Shown: positions 23,363 to 33,376 of the stretch, in pieces
How positions within the stretch are numbered: position 1 is the first letter of the stretch
Layout of the letters: every line of letters starts with the position of its first letter
From: Pukyongia sp.
GTDB lineage: Bacteria; Bacteroidota; Bacteroidia; Flavobacteriales; Flavobacteriaceae
Assembly (NCBI GenBank): GCA_030148705.1
Contig: JASBSY010000018.1
Span: forward strand, 62,001 to 126,000
Reading direction: 5' to 3'
DNA: 64,000 bases
Translations under genes and position numbers: made by a program
Notes under the pieces: model-generated
The model's input: only the letters and a program-made list of their open reading frames with translations
Databases searched by the model: none
What the model was told of the DNA's origin: nothing

Positions 23363-24145
23363 GTGGAGCTATTTGACTGGACGAATATTAGGATAATCGA
23401 TGTGGTCGATATTGTCTTGGTGGCTCTTTTGCTCTATTACCTTTATAAACTTGTAAAGGGCACTGTTGCGATTAATATTTTCTTCGGAATTGTTATCCTC
23501 TACGCTACCTGGAAGGTTACCGAACTGCTCGAAATGGAAATGCTGAGCAAGGTGCTTGGGGGGTTTCTCGGGGTAGGAATGTTGGCCCTGGTGGTAGTTT
23601 TTCAGCAGGAGATAAGAAAATTTCTGCTTTTGGTGGGGTCAACAAACTTCAGGGCCAGGAAACGCCTGTTCAGCAAATTAAAATTCTTTTCCGAAACCGG
23701 GTCTTCCAATATAAATGTTAGTGCCATCGTAAGAGCCTGCAAAAAAATGTCGGAGAGCCGTACAGGAGCGCTGATCGTAATTCAGCGGAATAACAGGCTC
23801 GATTTTGTAAAAAGCACCGGAGATATGATGAATGCGAAGGTGAACCAGCCCATCATTGAAAGTATCTTCTTTAAGAACAGTCCGCTACACGACGGGGCTA
23901 TTATCATAGAGGATAATGTAATAACGGCTACCCGGGTGATCCTGCCGGTTTCCAACGACCGAAGCATCCCGCAGCGCTTTGGTCTGCGTCACAGGGCGGC
24001 TATTGGCATAACCGAGAAGAGTGATGCAGTTTGCCTGGTGGTGTCGGAAGAGAACGGGCAGATTTCCTATATCAAAGAAGCCGATTTCGTGCTGTTCAAG
24101 GATTTGGATGAGTTGGAATCGATACTAGAAAATGATCTAAGGTAG
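23363..24145 (+). CDS. cdaA: Diadenylate cyclase CdaA
   Basis: Makes the second messenger c-di-AMP from two ATP. 260 residues with three N-terminal membrane segments (about 10-75) and a DAC domain from about 100. Catalytic motifs are SPLHDGAIIIEDN (DGA) and FGLRHRAAIGI (RHR). The start codon seems to be GTG at 23363, since no ATG lies upstream in frame. c-di-AMP usually governs osmolyte and potassium balance. In the Gram-positive gene order cdaA sits with cdaR and glmM, whereas here it follows folP. Confidence 0.94.
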   Translation: MELFDWTNIRIIDVVDIVLVALLLYYLYKLVKGTVAINIFFGIVILYATWKVTELLEMEMLSKVLGGFLGVGMLALVVVFQQEIRKFLLLVGSTNFRARKRLFSKLKFFSETGSSNINVSAIVRACKKMSESRTGALIVIQRNNRLDFVKSTGDMMNAKVNQPIIESIFFKNSPLHDGAIIIEDNVITATRVILPVSNDRSIPQRFGLRHRAAIGITEKSDAVCLVVSEENGQISYIKEADFVLFKDLDELESILENDLR

Positions 24146-24151
24146 GTACTT

Positions 24152-24982
24152 ATGGAGTGCAAGAATTGCTCGCAACTACTGGAATCATCAGACAATTACT
24201 GCAACAATTGCGGGGCCAGGGTAATCAGAAACCGCTTAACTACTCGCAAACTGTGGGATGATTTCAGCACACAGTTCCTCAACTACGACAACAGGTTCCT
24301 GCGTACCTTTATCGCCATGTTTCGAGATCCGGTCTCGGTAATCGATGGGTTTATTGGCGGCCTGAGAAAAAAGTATGTAACCGTTCTCAGCTACTTTGCC
24401 ATAGCCGTAACCTATGCCGGTTTTTACACCTTTATCAACCAGAAGTTCTTTCCTGAGGCCTATCAGAGCTTGTTCGAATCTGTTAACTCGTCGGCCGAAC
24501 ATACCGAACTTTCAACGGCTTCATACCAGTTTATTATCGAATACCAGGCCTTTATTTTCTTCCTAACGATTCCGCTGCTGGCAGTTATTTCGCGTCTGGT
24601 TTTTCTAAGGAATAAAAAATACAATTATGCCGAGCACCTGGTAATTAACCTCTACACCTATTCCCAGGCGTCCATAGTGATTACCACCATTGGCTTTTTT
24701 GCGCAGCTCGACCCGGCCACCTTCAGGGTGTTTTCCTTCCTGGCGCTCTTACTTCAGATCCTTTATTTTTCTTATGTACTGAAGAAACTCTTTCAATTGT
24801 CGTTGCTGAAAATCATTCTGAAGACGCTGTTATTCTTTCTTATTATCGTGGTGGTATACATTCTGCTAATAGTCCTGGCTGTAGTTTATATGATGTTGTT
24901 TACAGACCTTTTACAAAAGACCATGGAGGCTGAACGCTTGAAGCGGGCAGCTGCCTATGTGGTTTCTTCTGCCATGAACTGA
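24152..24982 (+). CDS. DUF3667-type membrane protein with zinc ribbon
   Basis: 276 residues. The N terminus is a zinc ribbon with two CxxC pairs (MECKNCSQLL, YCNNCGARVI). A conserved FLRTFIAMFRDPVSVIDGFIGG segment and about five membrane helices follow. This matches DUF3667, common in Bacteroidota and of unknown function. It follows cdaA by six bases, so it is probably co-transcribed with folP-cdaA. Its last 28 bases overlap the convergent ABC exporter. Confidence 0.82.
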   Translation: MECKNCSQLLESSDNYCNNCGARVIRNRLTTRKLWDDFSTQFLNYDNRFLRTFIAMFRDPVSVIDGFIGGLRKKYVTVLSYFAIAVTYAGFYTFINQKFFPEAYQSLFESVNSSAEHTELSTASYQFIIEYQAFIFFLTIPLLAVISRLVFLRNKKYNYAEHLVINLYTYSQASIVITTIGFFAQLDPATFRVFSFLALLLQILYFSYVLKKLFQLSLLKIILKTLLFFLIIVVVYILLIVLAVVYMMLFTDLLQKTMEAERLKRAAAYVVSSAMN

Positions 24983-26718
24983 ACTTCGTAAAGGTTGCGG
25001 TAATAACCTTTCTCCCTCTTCAGAAGTTCTTTATGCGTGCCTGTTTCGACTATCTTACCAAGGTCCATAACTATGATCCTGTCGGCCTTCTTGACCGTAG
25101 CCAAACGGTGGGCTATTACTATGGAGGTGCGTCCCTGGGTGATCTTATCGGTAGCGCGCTGTATCATTTCTTCCGAATAACTGTCTATAGACGAAGTAGC
25201 TTCGTCCAGCACAAGAATTTCAGGGTTGCTTACATAGGCACGTAAGAAGGCAATAAGTTGTCGCTGCCCGGAGGAAAGCATGCTCCCGCGCTCTTTGACA
25301 TTATAGTGATAGCCATTTGGCAGGGACGTGATGAATTTATGCACGCCTATTTCCTTCGCCGCCGCGATCACTGTTTCCTCACTGATTTCGGGATCGTTCA
25401 GGGTGATATTATTCAGGATGCTGTCGGCAAAGAGGAATACATCCTGGAGTACCACCGCTATATGTTTGCGAAGCGATGCCAGGGTGTACGATTTTGTGTT
25501 CTTGCCATCGATGAGGATCTCTCCTGAATCGATTTCGTAAAAGCGGTTTAACAAATTGATAATGGTAGATTTCCCGGCTCCGGTGGCTCCTACGATGGCC
25601 ACGGTTTCTCCGGGATTTACCGTGAACGATATTCCCTTTATTACTTCCTCGTTCTCCTTATATCCGAAACGGACATCCTTAAACTCTATCAGTCCCGAAT
25701 TTCGGCTCATCTCTATGGTACCATGGTCGTCTATATGCGATTGGGTATCGAGGATTCCAAAGACCCGGTTGGCCGCTACCATCCCCATTTGCAAGGTGTT
25801 GAACTTATCTGCTATCTGCCTCAGAGGACGGAAGAGCATTTCGGCGTATTGAATAAATGCAGCGATGATTCCTACTGTGATGATCCCGCCTTCGGCTGCA
25901 TTTAGCCCCCCATACCAAGCAATAAGCCCTATGGCAATACTGGAAGAAATCTCGGCAATGGGAAAGAAGATGGAGTTATACCAAACGGTTTTAATCCAGG
26001 CTTTTTTGTGCTTTTCGTTGATATCCCTGAAACGCTGCGACTCTGTATCTTCTCTGGTAAAGATCTGTACGATCTTCATTCCCGATATACGTTCCTGTAC
26101 AAAAGTGTTCAGGTTAGCTACCTGGTTACGCACCTGTTCGAACGCCACTTTCATCGCTCTCTGGAAGAGTCTGGTTGCGTAAAGGATCAAGGGTAGAATG
26201 GCGAAGACGATCAAGGCGAGACGCCAGCTCTTATAGAACATTACACTCGCGATTACCAGCATTTTCAAAAGGTCGCTTATTATCATAAACAAGCCTTCGC
26301 TGAAGATACTCGAGATGGTTTCAATATCGTTTACGGCCCTGGTGGTTAATCTGCCTACGGCGTTCTTGTCGAAGTATTTCATTCGGAAGCTGATCATCAG
26401 CTTGAACAATTTTATTCTCAGATCTTTTATAACGCTCTGGCCCAGCCAGTTTGCAAAGTAAATAAACGACAACTGGAAGGCTACTTCTACCACCAGCACT
26501 ACGAGCATGAGTACGACATAAAAGAGGAACTGGTCGCCGTCCTTCGTAATGATCGAATTGTCTATAGCCAGCTGTAGCAGGTGTGGCCTGAAAGCCGACA
26601 AACCAGCCATTGCAATAGCGGCGAAGGCCACAAAGAAGAAAATACCTCTGTACGGTTTGGTAAAGGCAAGCAGCCTCTTAAAAAGTTTGGTATCAAATGC
26701 CTGTCCGGATTCTGCCAT
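24955..26718 (-). CDS. ABC exporter, fused permease/ATPase (MsbA/MdlB type)
   Basis: A 587-residue half-transporter that works as a dimer. Six membrane helices span about residues 20-310. The nucleotide-binding domain carries Walker A GATGAGKST, signature LSSGQRQ, Walker B ILVLDEATSSID and switch His in IVIAHRLAT. Substrates of this branch include lipids and drugs; sequence alone does not decide. It follows truA with no intervening base, forming a two-gene leftward operon. Confidence 0.9.
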   Translation of the reverse strand: MAESGQAFDTKLFKRLLAFTKPYRGIFFFVAFAAIAMAGLSAFRPHLLQLAIDNSIITKDGDQFLFYVVLMLVVLVVEVAFQLSFIYFANWLGQSVIKDLRIKLFKLMISFRMKYFDKNAVGRLTTRAVNDIETISSIFSEGLFMIISDLLKMLVIASVMFYKSWRLALIVFAILPLILYATRLFQRAMKVAFEQVRNQVANLNTFVQERISGMKIVQIFTREDTESQRFRDINEKHKKAWIKTVWYNSIFFPIAEISSSIAIGLIAWYGGLNAAEGGIITVGIIAAFIQYAEMLFRPLRQIADKFNTLQMGMVAANRVFGILDTQSHIDDHGTIEMSRNSGLIEFKDVRFGYKENEEVIKGISFTVNPGETVAIVGATGAGKSTIINLLNRFYEIDSGEILIDGKNTKSYTLASLRKHIAVVLQDVFLFADSILNNITLNDPEISEETVIAAAKEIGVHKFITSLPNGYHYNVKERGSMLSSGQRQLIAFLRAYVSNPEILVLDEATSSIDSYSEEMIQRATDKITQGRTSIVIAHRLATVKKADRIIVMDLGKIVETGTHKELLKREKGYYRNLYEVQFMAEETT

Positions 26719-27462
26719 CTATGGTCTTATGGATTTTGGGTATGAAATTTTGGTCAAATACAATCCGTGTGCCGGTGCCGACGGGCCGGCTTCCGACCTG
26801 TCCCGGCTTGACAATATGCTTTTAAACTGCGCTATTGTAGTTTTTTCCGAACCAACTTCCAGTAGTGTTCCCACCACGGCGCGCACCATATTGCGCAAGA
26901 ATCGATCGGCCGAAATCTTAAAAATAAGCTCTTCCTTTTTCTTTGTCCAATATGCAGTTTTAACATCACAATAATACGTCTTTACATCCGTATTGGATCG
27001 GGAAAAGCATTGAAAATCCTGATGGCCCAATAACAATTTTGCCGCAGCATTCATTTTTTCCAGGTTGGGCTCAGCGTGAATTATATAAGAAAAGTCCTGT
27101 TTAAAAGGGTTTTTCGACAGGCCAACTCTGTACTCATATGCTCTTTCAGTAGCGTGAAAACGTGCATGTGCATCATCTTTTACAACAAACAGATCTTTTA
27201 CCGCAATATCATTTGGCAGAAACGAATTAAGCCTGAAAACGATATCTCCGGGAATCTCACCCGATACCAGGTCGAAATGCGCAAACAACTGTTTGGCGTG
27301 CACCCCGGTATCGGTTCTTCCCGCACCGGTAACACTAACCTCCTCTCTTAGCAAGGTTGAAAGTGTTCGTTCCAGCACTTCCTGCACACTGATCGCATTG
27401 GGCTGCCGCTGCCATCCGTGATAGTTCTTGCCGTTGTATGCTATTTCGATAAAATATCGCAA
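26719..27462 (-). CDS. truA: tRNA pseudouridine(38-40) synthase
   Basis: Isomerises uridines 38-40 in the anticodon arm of tRNAs. 247 residues. It opens with YFIEIAYNGKNYHGWQRQ, and the catalytic Asp lies in GAGRTDTGVHAKQ (about residue 51). FRLNSFLPNDIAV and the C-terminal FLRNMVRAVVGTLLEVG are further family blocks. It precedes the ABC exporter on the same strand and is divergent from the phosphodiesterase gene. Confidence 0.96.
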   Translation of the reverse strand: MRYFIEIAYNGKNYHGWQRQPNAISVQEVLERTLSTLLREEVSVTGAGRTDTGVHAKQLFAHFDLVSGEIPGDIVFRLNSFLPNDIAVKDLFVVKDDAHARFHATERAYEYRVGLSKNPFKQDFSYIIHAEPNLEKMNAAAKLLLGHQDFQCFSRSNTDVKTYYCDVKTAYWTKKKEELIFKISADRFLRNMVRAVVGTLLEVGSEKTTIAQFKSILSSRDRSEAGPSAPAHGLYLTKISYPKSIRP

Positions 27463-27536
27463 GGATTCTTGTATTTTTGGTTTTCAAATATACGCAATCA
27501 GGCTGTTTTCACCTTCGGTGGAAAACTACAAACACC

Positions 27537-28028
27537 ATGAAGAAAATCTTACTTCTCAGCGATACGCACGGCTATATGGATGATGCCATTCTGAAACACG
27601 CTGCCGCAGCCGACGAAGTTTGGCATGCGGGTGATATAGGCTCGCTGGAAGTAACCGATGCGCTCTCTGAAAAAACTACGCTTAGAGCAGTTTACGGGAA
27701 TATAGACAATGGGGAGATCAGACAGGCCTTTCCCCTTCACAATCGATTTCGCTGCGAAGAACTGGAGGTGTGGATCACGCATATTGGGGGCTATCCCGGA
27801 AGATACGACCGGGAAGTGCGTGAAGCAATTAAGGAGAATCCGCCCGGACTCTTTATCTGCGGTCATTCGCACATATTAAAGGTGATGAACGACAAACGGT
27901 TGGGGCTTTTACATATGAATCCGGGGGCGGTTGGGATCTACGGGTTTCACAAAGTGCGGACAATGTTGCGTTTTAAAGTTGATGGTAAGAAAATAACCGA
28001 TCTGGAAGTTATAGAGTATCCACGATAA
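27537..28028 (+). CDS. YfcE/MJ0936-type metallophosphoesterase
   Basis: 163 residues from the ATG at 27537. An in-frame ATG at 27477 would add 20 residues of no family character, so the downstream start is preferred. Metal-binding motifs of the calcineurin-like fold appear in order: LLSDTHG, HAGDIGS, YGNIDNGE (GNxD), and ICGHSH. Members hydrolyse phosphodiesters with Mn2+; the natural substrate is unknown. A convergent terminator follows. Confidence 0.9.
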   Translation: MKKILLLSDTHGYMDDAILKHAAAADEVWHAGDIGSLEVTDALSEKTTLRAVYGNIDNGEIRQAFPLHNRFRCEELEVWITHIGGYPGRYDREVREAIKENPPGLFICGHSHILKVMNDKRLGLLHMNPGAVGIYGFHKVRTMLRFKVDGKKITDLEVIEYPR

Positions 28029-28045
28029 AAATTCGAGACATAAAA

Positions 28046-28078
28046 AAACCCCTGAAGTTGGCATACTTTCAGGGGTTT
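28046..28078 (-). terminator. Terminator between the phosphodiesterase and DUF4293 genes
   Basis: AAACCCCTGAA and TTCAGGGGTTT form an 11-bp perfect stem with an 11-base loop. The A run on the left (28042-28048) gives a U tract on the minus strand, so it mainly serves DUF4293. The hairpin may also stop the convergent phosphodiesterase transcript. Confidence 0.85.
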
Positions 28079-28101
28079 CGCACTAATATACCAAGATTGG
28101 T

Positions 28102-28512
28102 TTAGCGTAAACGGTCCACAGATTTTACGAGATCCTCGTCCCTTTTGATGGCCTTATTGGCCAGCACTAGAAAAACGATAGAAATGATGGGAAAAAGCAC
28201 CCCAATACCCTTCTCCGAGACTAAAGTCTCTCCGGATAATGTTAGCGACCTGTATACGAAAACTCCCAGTAATACAAAGTTTGATACTATATTTAATCGA
28301 TTAATTACAAACTGTAATTTTCGGTTCTTAAAAGAGAAAATGGCTATCAAAGCCAGAATGACCGATACGACCATCAGGCCGAGAACAAGTGGTTCATCCC
28401 GGGTTATCACGGCCTGTCCAGTTTCATCCTGTACCAGCGGAAACCACATATACAGCCCTCCGACAATTAAGGCGGATATAATGATATAGACTGTTTGTAT
28501 GCGTTGAATCAC
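28102..28512 (-). CDS. DUF4293 membrane protein
   Basis: 136 residues with four hydrophobic segments (about 7-25, 44-60, 70-87, 100-117). The opening MIQRIQTVYIIISALIVG and the end NKAIKRDEDLVKSVDRLR are typical of DUF4293, a small Bacteroidota-specific inner-membrane family of unknown function that often neighbours rho, as here. It is divergent from rho with a 198-bp spacer. Confidence 0.85.
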   Translation of the reverse strand: MIQRIQTVYIIISALIVGGLYMWFPLVQDETGQAVITRDEPLVLGLMVVSVILALIAIFSFKNRKLQFVINRLNIVSNFVLLGVFVYRSLTLSGETLVSEKGIGVLFPIISIVFLVLANKAIKRDEDLVKSVDRLR

Positions 28513-28710
28513 CGGTTATTGTTTGAATTGATGGCAAAAATAGGGTTTCTTTTTAAAAAATTTAAATGCAAATTATAATTTATTGTTGTATTATTGCATA
28601 ACCATTCGGTAACTTCTTCAATGACGGTTACTTAGTCTTCAATAACTTTTCAACACACTATCCTTCTCGAGAGAGAAAAGTATTATCAATTAATCTTATA
28701 GAATTTTTCA

Positions 28711-30417
28711 ATGTTAGAAATTTCAGAATTAAAAGAACAGAAGTTGCCTGAACTTCAAGAATTAGCTAAAACTTTAGGCGTACCAAAATACCGCAGTCTT
28801 AAAAAACTTGACCTAGTATACCAAATCCTGGATTACCAGGCAGCAAACCCTTCAAAAGTAAAGGCCGCCGCACCGGAAGTACTGTCGGACGCTAAGGACG
28901 AAAAGAAAGCCCCGGAACAACAACAAAACAAATCTGATAATCGCAACGATCGACAACGAAATCAACGTCCGAACAATCGCAATCAGAAACCTCAGCAGAA
29001 TACTCAATCCCAATCTAATAAATCGAACGCTCAGCAACCAAATAAGAGCGACAACCGTTCTACTCCCGACAATAAATCCGGGCAGGTAGCGGATAAGAAA
29101 TCGGACCAGAAAGATCAAAAGGATCAAAAGGATCAAAAGGATCAGAAAGACCAGAGAGATCAGAAAGATCAGAAAGATCAGAGGGATCATAAAAAGGACC
29201 AGCAGAAACGCGATTCGCATAACAAACGAGACAACCAGAACCAACGAGGTAAGAACGGAAATAAGGACAATCGAAACCGTTATAAGGAGCCCGATTATGA
29301 ATTTGACAGTATTATTGAAAGTGAAGGTGTGCTCGATATCATGCAAGACGGCTACGGCTTCCTTCGTTCGAGCGATTACAATTATCTTTCATCGCCGGAC
29401 GATATCTATGTATCCCAATCGCAGATACGTTTATTCGGTCTGAAATCGGGAGACACGGTATTAGGTGAAGTGCGCCCTCCAAAAGAAGGAGAAAAGTACT
29501 TCCCCCTAATTAAGGTGAACAAGATCAACGGTTTGAACCCCAATGTGGTTCGCGACCGAATCGCCTTCGAACACCTTACCCCCCTGTTTCCGCAGGAGAA
29601 ATTCAATATAGCTGAAAGACAGAGTACAATTTCAACTCGTATAATCGACCTGTTCGCACCAATTGGAAAAGGACAGCGAGGTATGATCGTGGCACAGCCA
29701 AAAACCGGTAAGACGATGTTGTTAAAAGACATTGCAAACGGAATTGCGGCCAACCATCCTGAAGTTTACCAGATTATCCTCCTAATCGACGAACGTCCTG
29801 AAGAGGTAACCGATATGCAACGAAACGTTAGCGGTGAAGTTGTGGCTTCTACCTTCGACAAAGAGGCATCCGAACACGTTCGGGTGGCGAACCTTGTTAT
29901 CGACAAGGCCAAGCGTTTGGTAGAATGCGGTCACGATGTGGTAATCCTTCTGGATTCGATCACGCGATTAGCACGAGCGTACAATACCGTACAACCTGCA
30001 AGTGGAAAGATATTAAGTGGTGGTGTAGATGCAAATGCGCTGCACAAGCCTAAACGATTCTTTGGAGCCGCAAGAAACATCGAAAATGGCGGATCTTTAA
30101 GCATCATTGCTACGGCACTTACCGAAACCGGTTCTAAGATGGACGAGGTGATCTTCGAAGAATTTAAAGGAACGGGTAACATGGAATTGCAACTGGACAG
30201 AAAGATATCCAACCGCAGAATATTCCCTGCTATCGACCTTACATCTTCAAGTACACGTAGAGACGACCTGTTACTGGATGAAAATGTGATACAACGTATG
30301 TGGATCCTGCGTAAATACCTGGCCGATATGAATCCTGTAGAGGCTATGGAATTTATTAACGAACGTATTAAGACCACAAGGAATAACGAGGAATTCCTCA
30401 TTTCCATGCAGGGATAA
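28711..30417 (+). CDS. rho: Transcription termination factor Rho with long disordered insert
   Basis: A hexameric RNA helicase that ends transcription. The 568 residues compare with 419 in E. coli. The Rho N-terminal SAP-like domain is residues 1-48. Residues about 58-195 are low complexity (Asn, Gln, Lys, Asp, Arg), including a KDQ tandem at about 132-164. The cold-shock RNA-binding domain follows at about 200-275 ([13 protein letters not shown]), then the ATPase: Walker A QPKTGKT near 330, Walker [11 protein letters not shown] and Q-loop [17 protein letters not shown]. The insert type is known from Bacteroidota Rho, where it drives condensate formation in Bacteroides. Confidence 0.97.
   Translation: MLEISELKEQKLPELQELAKTLGVPKYRSLKKLDLVYQILDYQAANPSKVKAAAPEVLSDAKDEKKAPEQQQNKSDNRNDRQRNQRPNNRNQKPQQNTQSQSNKSNAQQPNKSDNRSTPDNKSGQVADKKSDQKDQKDQKDQKDQKDQRDQKDQKDQRDHKKDQQKRDSHNKRDNQNQRGKNGNKDNRNRYKEPDYEFDSIIESEGVLDIMQDGYGFLRSSDYNYLSSPDDIYVSQSQIRLFGLKSGDTVLGEVRPPKEGEKYFPLIKVNKINGLNPNVVRDRIAFEHLTPLFPQEKFNIAERQSTISTRIIDLFAPIGKGQRGMIVAQPKTGKTMLLKDIANGIAANHPEVYQIILLIDERPEEVTDMQRNVSGEVVASTFDKEASEHVRVANLVIDKAKRLVECGHDVVILLDSITRLARAYNTVQPASGKILSGGVDANALHKPKRFFGAARNIENGGSLSIIATALTETGSKMDEVIFEEFKGTGNMELQLDRKISNRRIFPAIDLTSSSTRRDDLLLDENVIQRMWILRKYLADMNPVEAMEFINERIKTTRNNEEFLISMQG
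29104..29195 (+). repeat. 9-bp tandem repeat coding KDQ/RDQ in rho
   Basis: Roughly ten units of the type GATCAAAAG / GATCAGAAA encode a Lys-Asp-Gln repeat with occasional Arg. The low divergence between units suggests recent slippage, so the unit number may vary between strains. Confidence 0.85.
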
Positions 30418-30439
30418 GATACATCCTTATATAAAAACA

Positions 30440-30468
30440 AACCCTCCATAGCTACGGAGGGTTTTTTT
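30440..30468 (+). terminator. Terminator after rho
   Basis: AACCCTCC pairs with GGAGGGTT around a loop of eight bases and is followed by a T tract. It lies 22 bases after the rho stop. Confidence 0.9.
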
Positions 30469-30594
30469 ATGGATTGGAATCCCGTTAGTAGGATGAAGCT
30501 TGGTATTAGATGTCAGTTCAGTACAGTGGCGTATTGATTCCACGTTTAATTGCGTTGAACTACCAAATAAGAGTATATAATTCAGCCAATAAAA

Positions 30595-30617
30595 AAAGCC
30601 TCGCAGAGCGAGGCTTT
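30595..30617 (-). terminator. Terminator of the T9SS cargo gene
   Basis: AAAGCCTCGC, loop AGA, GCGAGGCTTT is a perfect 10-bp stem. A run of A on its left becomes the U tract for the leftward gene. Confidence 0.88.
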
Positions 30618-30638
30618 AAGTTATCTTTTAAGAAGTAA

Positions 30639-31484
30639 TTACTCCTTAACGATTTTCTGTGTAAGTGTACCGGCAGAAGTTTCGATGTTCAGGATATACA
30701 CACCTCTTGCTAGGTTAGAAGTGTTAATTTGTCCATCAGCCAAAACAAGACCAGTGTTCTTTCCAAGTACGTCGTAAAGAGCAGCGCTGTTTACATCTAC
30801 GTTCGCAGGAATGCTTACGTTAAGAACGTCACTTGTTGGGTTTGGATATACAGATACAAGATCAGCAATGTTGTCACCAACACCAAGGATATCCTGTCCA
30901 ACAACGTTCATAATGTGCCATCTGTCTGGGAAACCAATGTTTGCATAGGTATCAGCAGTTGTAAGACCACAAGCATCAGCAAGGATCCAAGAGTCGTCGT
31001 TAGAAGCAGTACCTGTAGCACCAAGACGGAAACCGGTTTGAGTATCATCTACAACAAGTAATTCAATAACTACTACACTTCCTGCAGGAGCTACTGCCGG
31101 AGTAGAAAATGGAACAGAAACAACTGATAACGCATCACCGGATGAAAGCGTAATTGCATCACCACCAAGAAGCGTTAAAGTACCATTAGGGTTACCATTA
31201 TCGGTTGTATATGCATTAACTACAACGTTATAAGCATCACCAGGTGCGTTTAATACCTCGTCAACACCGAATTGTACTTCGTCGATTTGCCATGCTCCGG
31301 TAATACCAAAGTCACCAGCAAGGTCGAAAACTCCAAAAAACTGGTTATCAGTAGTGATACCACCAGACTGACAAGTTAGACCCAATCCGTCATCCACAGT
31401 TTGTGAATTGTTATGGGTAATAGTCTGCGCATTTAACGCAACACCAGCTACAAGAGCAGCTAACATTAAAGTAATTTTTCTCAT
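30639..31484 (-). CDS. Secreted protein with T9SS type A sorting domain
   Basis: 281 residues. The signal peptide ends near LNA/Q at residue 19. An all-beta acidic body (Asp, Gly, Thr, Val-rich) spans about 25-200 and I recognise no catalytic motif in it. The last ~75 residues are a type IX sorting domain: VSVYPNPTSDVLNVSIP, then LYDVLGK, NTSNLARGVYILNI and a final KIVKE. The protein should cross the outer membrane by the Por machinery and be released or anchored. It stands alone, with a candidate -7 box at 31517-31524. Confidence 0.85.
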   Translation of the reverse strand: MRKITLMLAALVAGVALNAQTITHNNSQTVDDGLGLTCQSGGITTDNQFFGVFDLAGDFGITGAWQIDEVQFGVDEVLNAPGDAYNVVVNAYTTDNGNPNGTLTLLGGDAITLSSGDALSVVSVPFSTPAVAPAGSVVVIELLVVDDTQTGFRLGATGTASNDDSWILADACGLTTADTYANIGFPDRWHIMNVVGQDILGVGDNIADLVSVYPNPTSDVLNVSIPANVDVNSAALYDVLGKNTGLVLADGQINTSNLARGVYILNIETSAGTLTQKIVKE

Positions 31485-31516
31485 AATTTTTGTTTTAAAA
31501 GTTTAATATTGTCTAA

Positions 31517-31524
31517 CAAATATA
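31517..31524 (-). promoter_or_regulatory. Candidate -7 box of the T9SS cargo gene
   Basis: TATATTTG on the minus strand matches TAnnTTTG and would give a leader of about 27 bases. No clear -33 box. Confidence 0.45.
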
Positions 31525-31579
31525 TGAAAGCAATTTAAAAAATACCTCATTTTTTACAAAATTTCATTCAATAATTGTT

Positions 31580-33376
31580 ATGAAAGGTACTAAGCTTCGG
31601 ACACTTGATAAACATTTAAGAACAATCGTATCAAATCTCTTTCTCTGCCTGACGGCCGGAATTTTCCTCTTTTCATGCAAATCGGGCGACGATTCGGAGG
31701 CGTTTAATCCTGTCACCGTTTTCGAGCAGACCGATGGCGCACAAACCGCAACCTACGAAGAAATTATCGACTATTACCAGGGCTTGGCGAACGCTCATAC
31801 CTCGATTGCTCTCTATGAAATGGGTAAAACCGACAGCGGAAAGCCCCTGCATCTGGTTACCTTCAATCCCAACAGGACTTTCGATTCAGAATTCGCCGGA
31901 GATCAGCAGAAAACCATATTACTTATTAATAATGGGATCCATCCCGGAGAACCCGATGGGATAGACGCATCCATGATGTTGATGCGCGATCTTGCCAATG
32001 GGACACTTAAAACCCCCGAAAATCTTATCATCGCAGTGATTCCTGTTTACAATATAGGTGGAGCCCTTAACCGGAACAGCAGCAGCAGAACCAACCAGAA
32101 TGGCCCCGAATCCTACGGTTTCAGGGGGAATGCCAGGAACTTCGACCTCAACCGCGATTTTATCAAGGCCGATACGAGAAATGCGCGTTCCTTTATCGAA
32201 CTGTTTCATACGGTTAATCCCGATCTTTTTATCGATACCCACGTGAGTAACGGGGCCGATTACCAATACACCCTAACCCATTTGTTCACCCAACACAATA
32301 AACTGGGAGGCGAGCTCGGCAACTATCTGCACACCGAATTCATGCCAAGACTGGAGGATTCGCTCACCAAACAGGACTGGGAGATAACCCCCTATGTGAA
32401 TGTCTTCAACCGTACCCCAGAGACCGGCTTTAGTCAGTTTCTCGACGGCCCGCGTTATTCTACCGGATATGCGGCCTTATTCAACTCCCTGGGAATGATG
32501 ATAGAAACACATATGCTGAAACCCTATAAAAAACGGGTTGAAGGCACCTATGCGCTGCTGTACGAATTTATCCGAATAGCCGATGCGGAAGCAGATACCA
32601 TAAGAATATTACGACGGAATGCCACCGCTACTATGAATCCAGGGACAGAATATCCTCTGGCGTGGCAACTGGATACCACACAAAGCAGCAGGCTGAATTT
32701 TAAAGGGTATGAAGCTACCACCACAGCGAGCAAGGTTACGAATTCACAACGTCTTAAATACGATACTACCCGACCTTTCACCAAAGAGGTTACCTACAAC
32801 AACTATTACAAACCGGCAAAATCTGTCACAATTCCCGAATACTATATTATTCCCGCCGGCTACCACAATGTAGTGAACCTGCTACGTGAAAATGGCATCC
32901 GCTGTGACATGGTGACAAAGGATTCTACTGTATTGGCCGATGTCTATTATATTGATGACTACGAAACAGTGCGTTCACCTTACGAAGGGCATTACCTGCA
33001 CTATAACACCAGCGTGGAAACCAGGGAAGAAGAGGTTAGCATACAGGCGGGCGACTATAAAGTTTCCACCGATCAACGCGGAATACGATATATGCTCGAA
33101 ACCCTCGAACCCATTGCGCCCGATTCTTATTTCAACTGGAATTTCTTCGATACCATCCTGCAGCAAAAAGAAGGATTTTCACCCTATGTGTGGGAAGAAA
33201 AAGCTGAAGCATTTCTAGCTGAAAACCCCGAAATTATGGCCGAATTCGAAGCCAAAAAGTTAACAGAACCGGAATTTGCATCCAATTGGTTTATGCAGTT
33301 AGACTGGATTCACAAACAATCGCCACATTACGAGAAAGCACATCTACGCTATCCTGTCGTTCGGGTGGGTGGTTAA
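31580..33376 (+). CDS. M14-family zinc carboxypeptidase, lipoprotein
   Basis: 598 residues. The N terminus carries a signal peptide ending in lipobox FLFSC, so it is probably attached to a membrane facing the periplasm or surface. The M14 domain begins about residue 55. The first zinc ligands lie in NNGIHPGEPDG (HxxE) and the third is likely the His in DTHVSNGADYQ. The length exceeds that of a simple carboxypeptidase, and residues about 330-598 form an extra domain typical of Bacteroidota M14 enzymes. It likely trims peptides for nutrition. Its end overlaps the NUDIX gene by 33 bases on the opposite strand. Confidence 0.88.
   Translation: MKGTKLRTLDKHLRTIVSNLFLCLTAGIFLFSCKSGDDSEAFNPVTVFEQTDGAQTATYEEIIDYYQGLANAHTSIALYEMGKTDSGKPLHLVTFNPNRTFDSEFAGDQQKTILLINNGIHPGEPDGIDASMMLMRDLANGTLKTPENLIIAVIPVYNIGGALNRNSSSRTNQNGPESYGFRGNARNFDLNRDFIKADTRNARSFIELFHTVNPDLFIDTHVSNGADYQYTLTHLFTQHNKLGGELGNYLHTEFMPRLEDSLTKQDWEITPYVNVFNRTPETGFSQFLDGPRYSTGYAALFNSLGMMIETHMLKPYKKRVEGTYALLYEFIRIADAEADTIRILRRNATATMNPGTEYPLAWQLDTTQSSRLNFKGYEATTTASKVTNSQRLKYDTTRPFTKEVTYNNYYKPAKSVTIPEYYIIPAGYHNVVNLLRENGIRCDMVTKDSTVLADVYYIDDYETVRSPYEGHYLHYNTSVETREEEVSIQAGDYKVSTDQRGIRYMLETLEPIAPDSYFNWNFFDTILQQKEGFSPYVWEEKAEAFLAENPEIMAEFEAKKLTEPEFASNWFMQLDWIHKQSPHYEKAHLRYPVVRVGG

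Noticed and set aside
29104-29195. Short direct repeats that could be taken for an iteron or CRISPR
   Set aside because: They are 9-bp codon triplets inside rho with no spacers.
28852-29346. 164-residue hydrophobic frame opposite rho resembling a membrane protein
   Set aside because: The hydrophobicity is caused by the reverse complement of the KDQ/Asn-rich coding repeat (giving Leu, Ile, Val codons). Not a gene.
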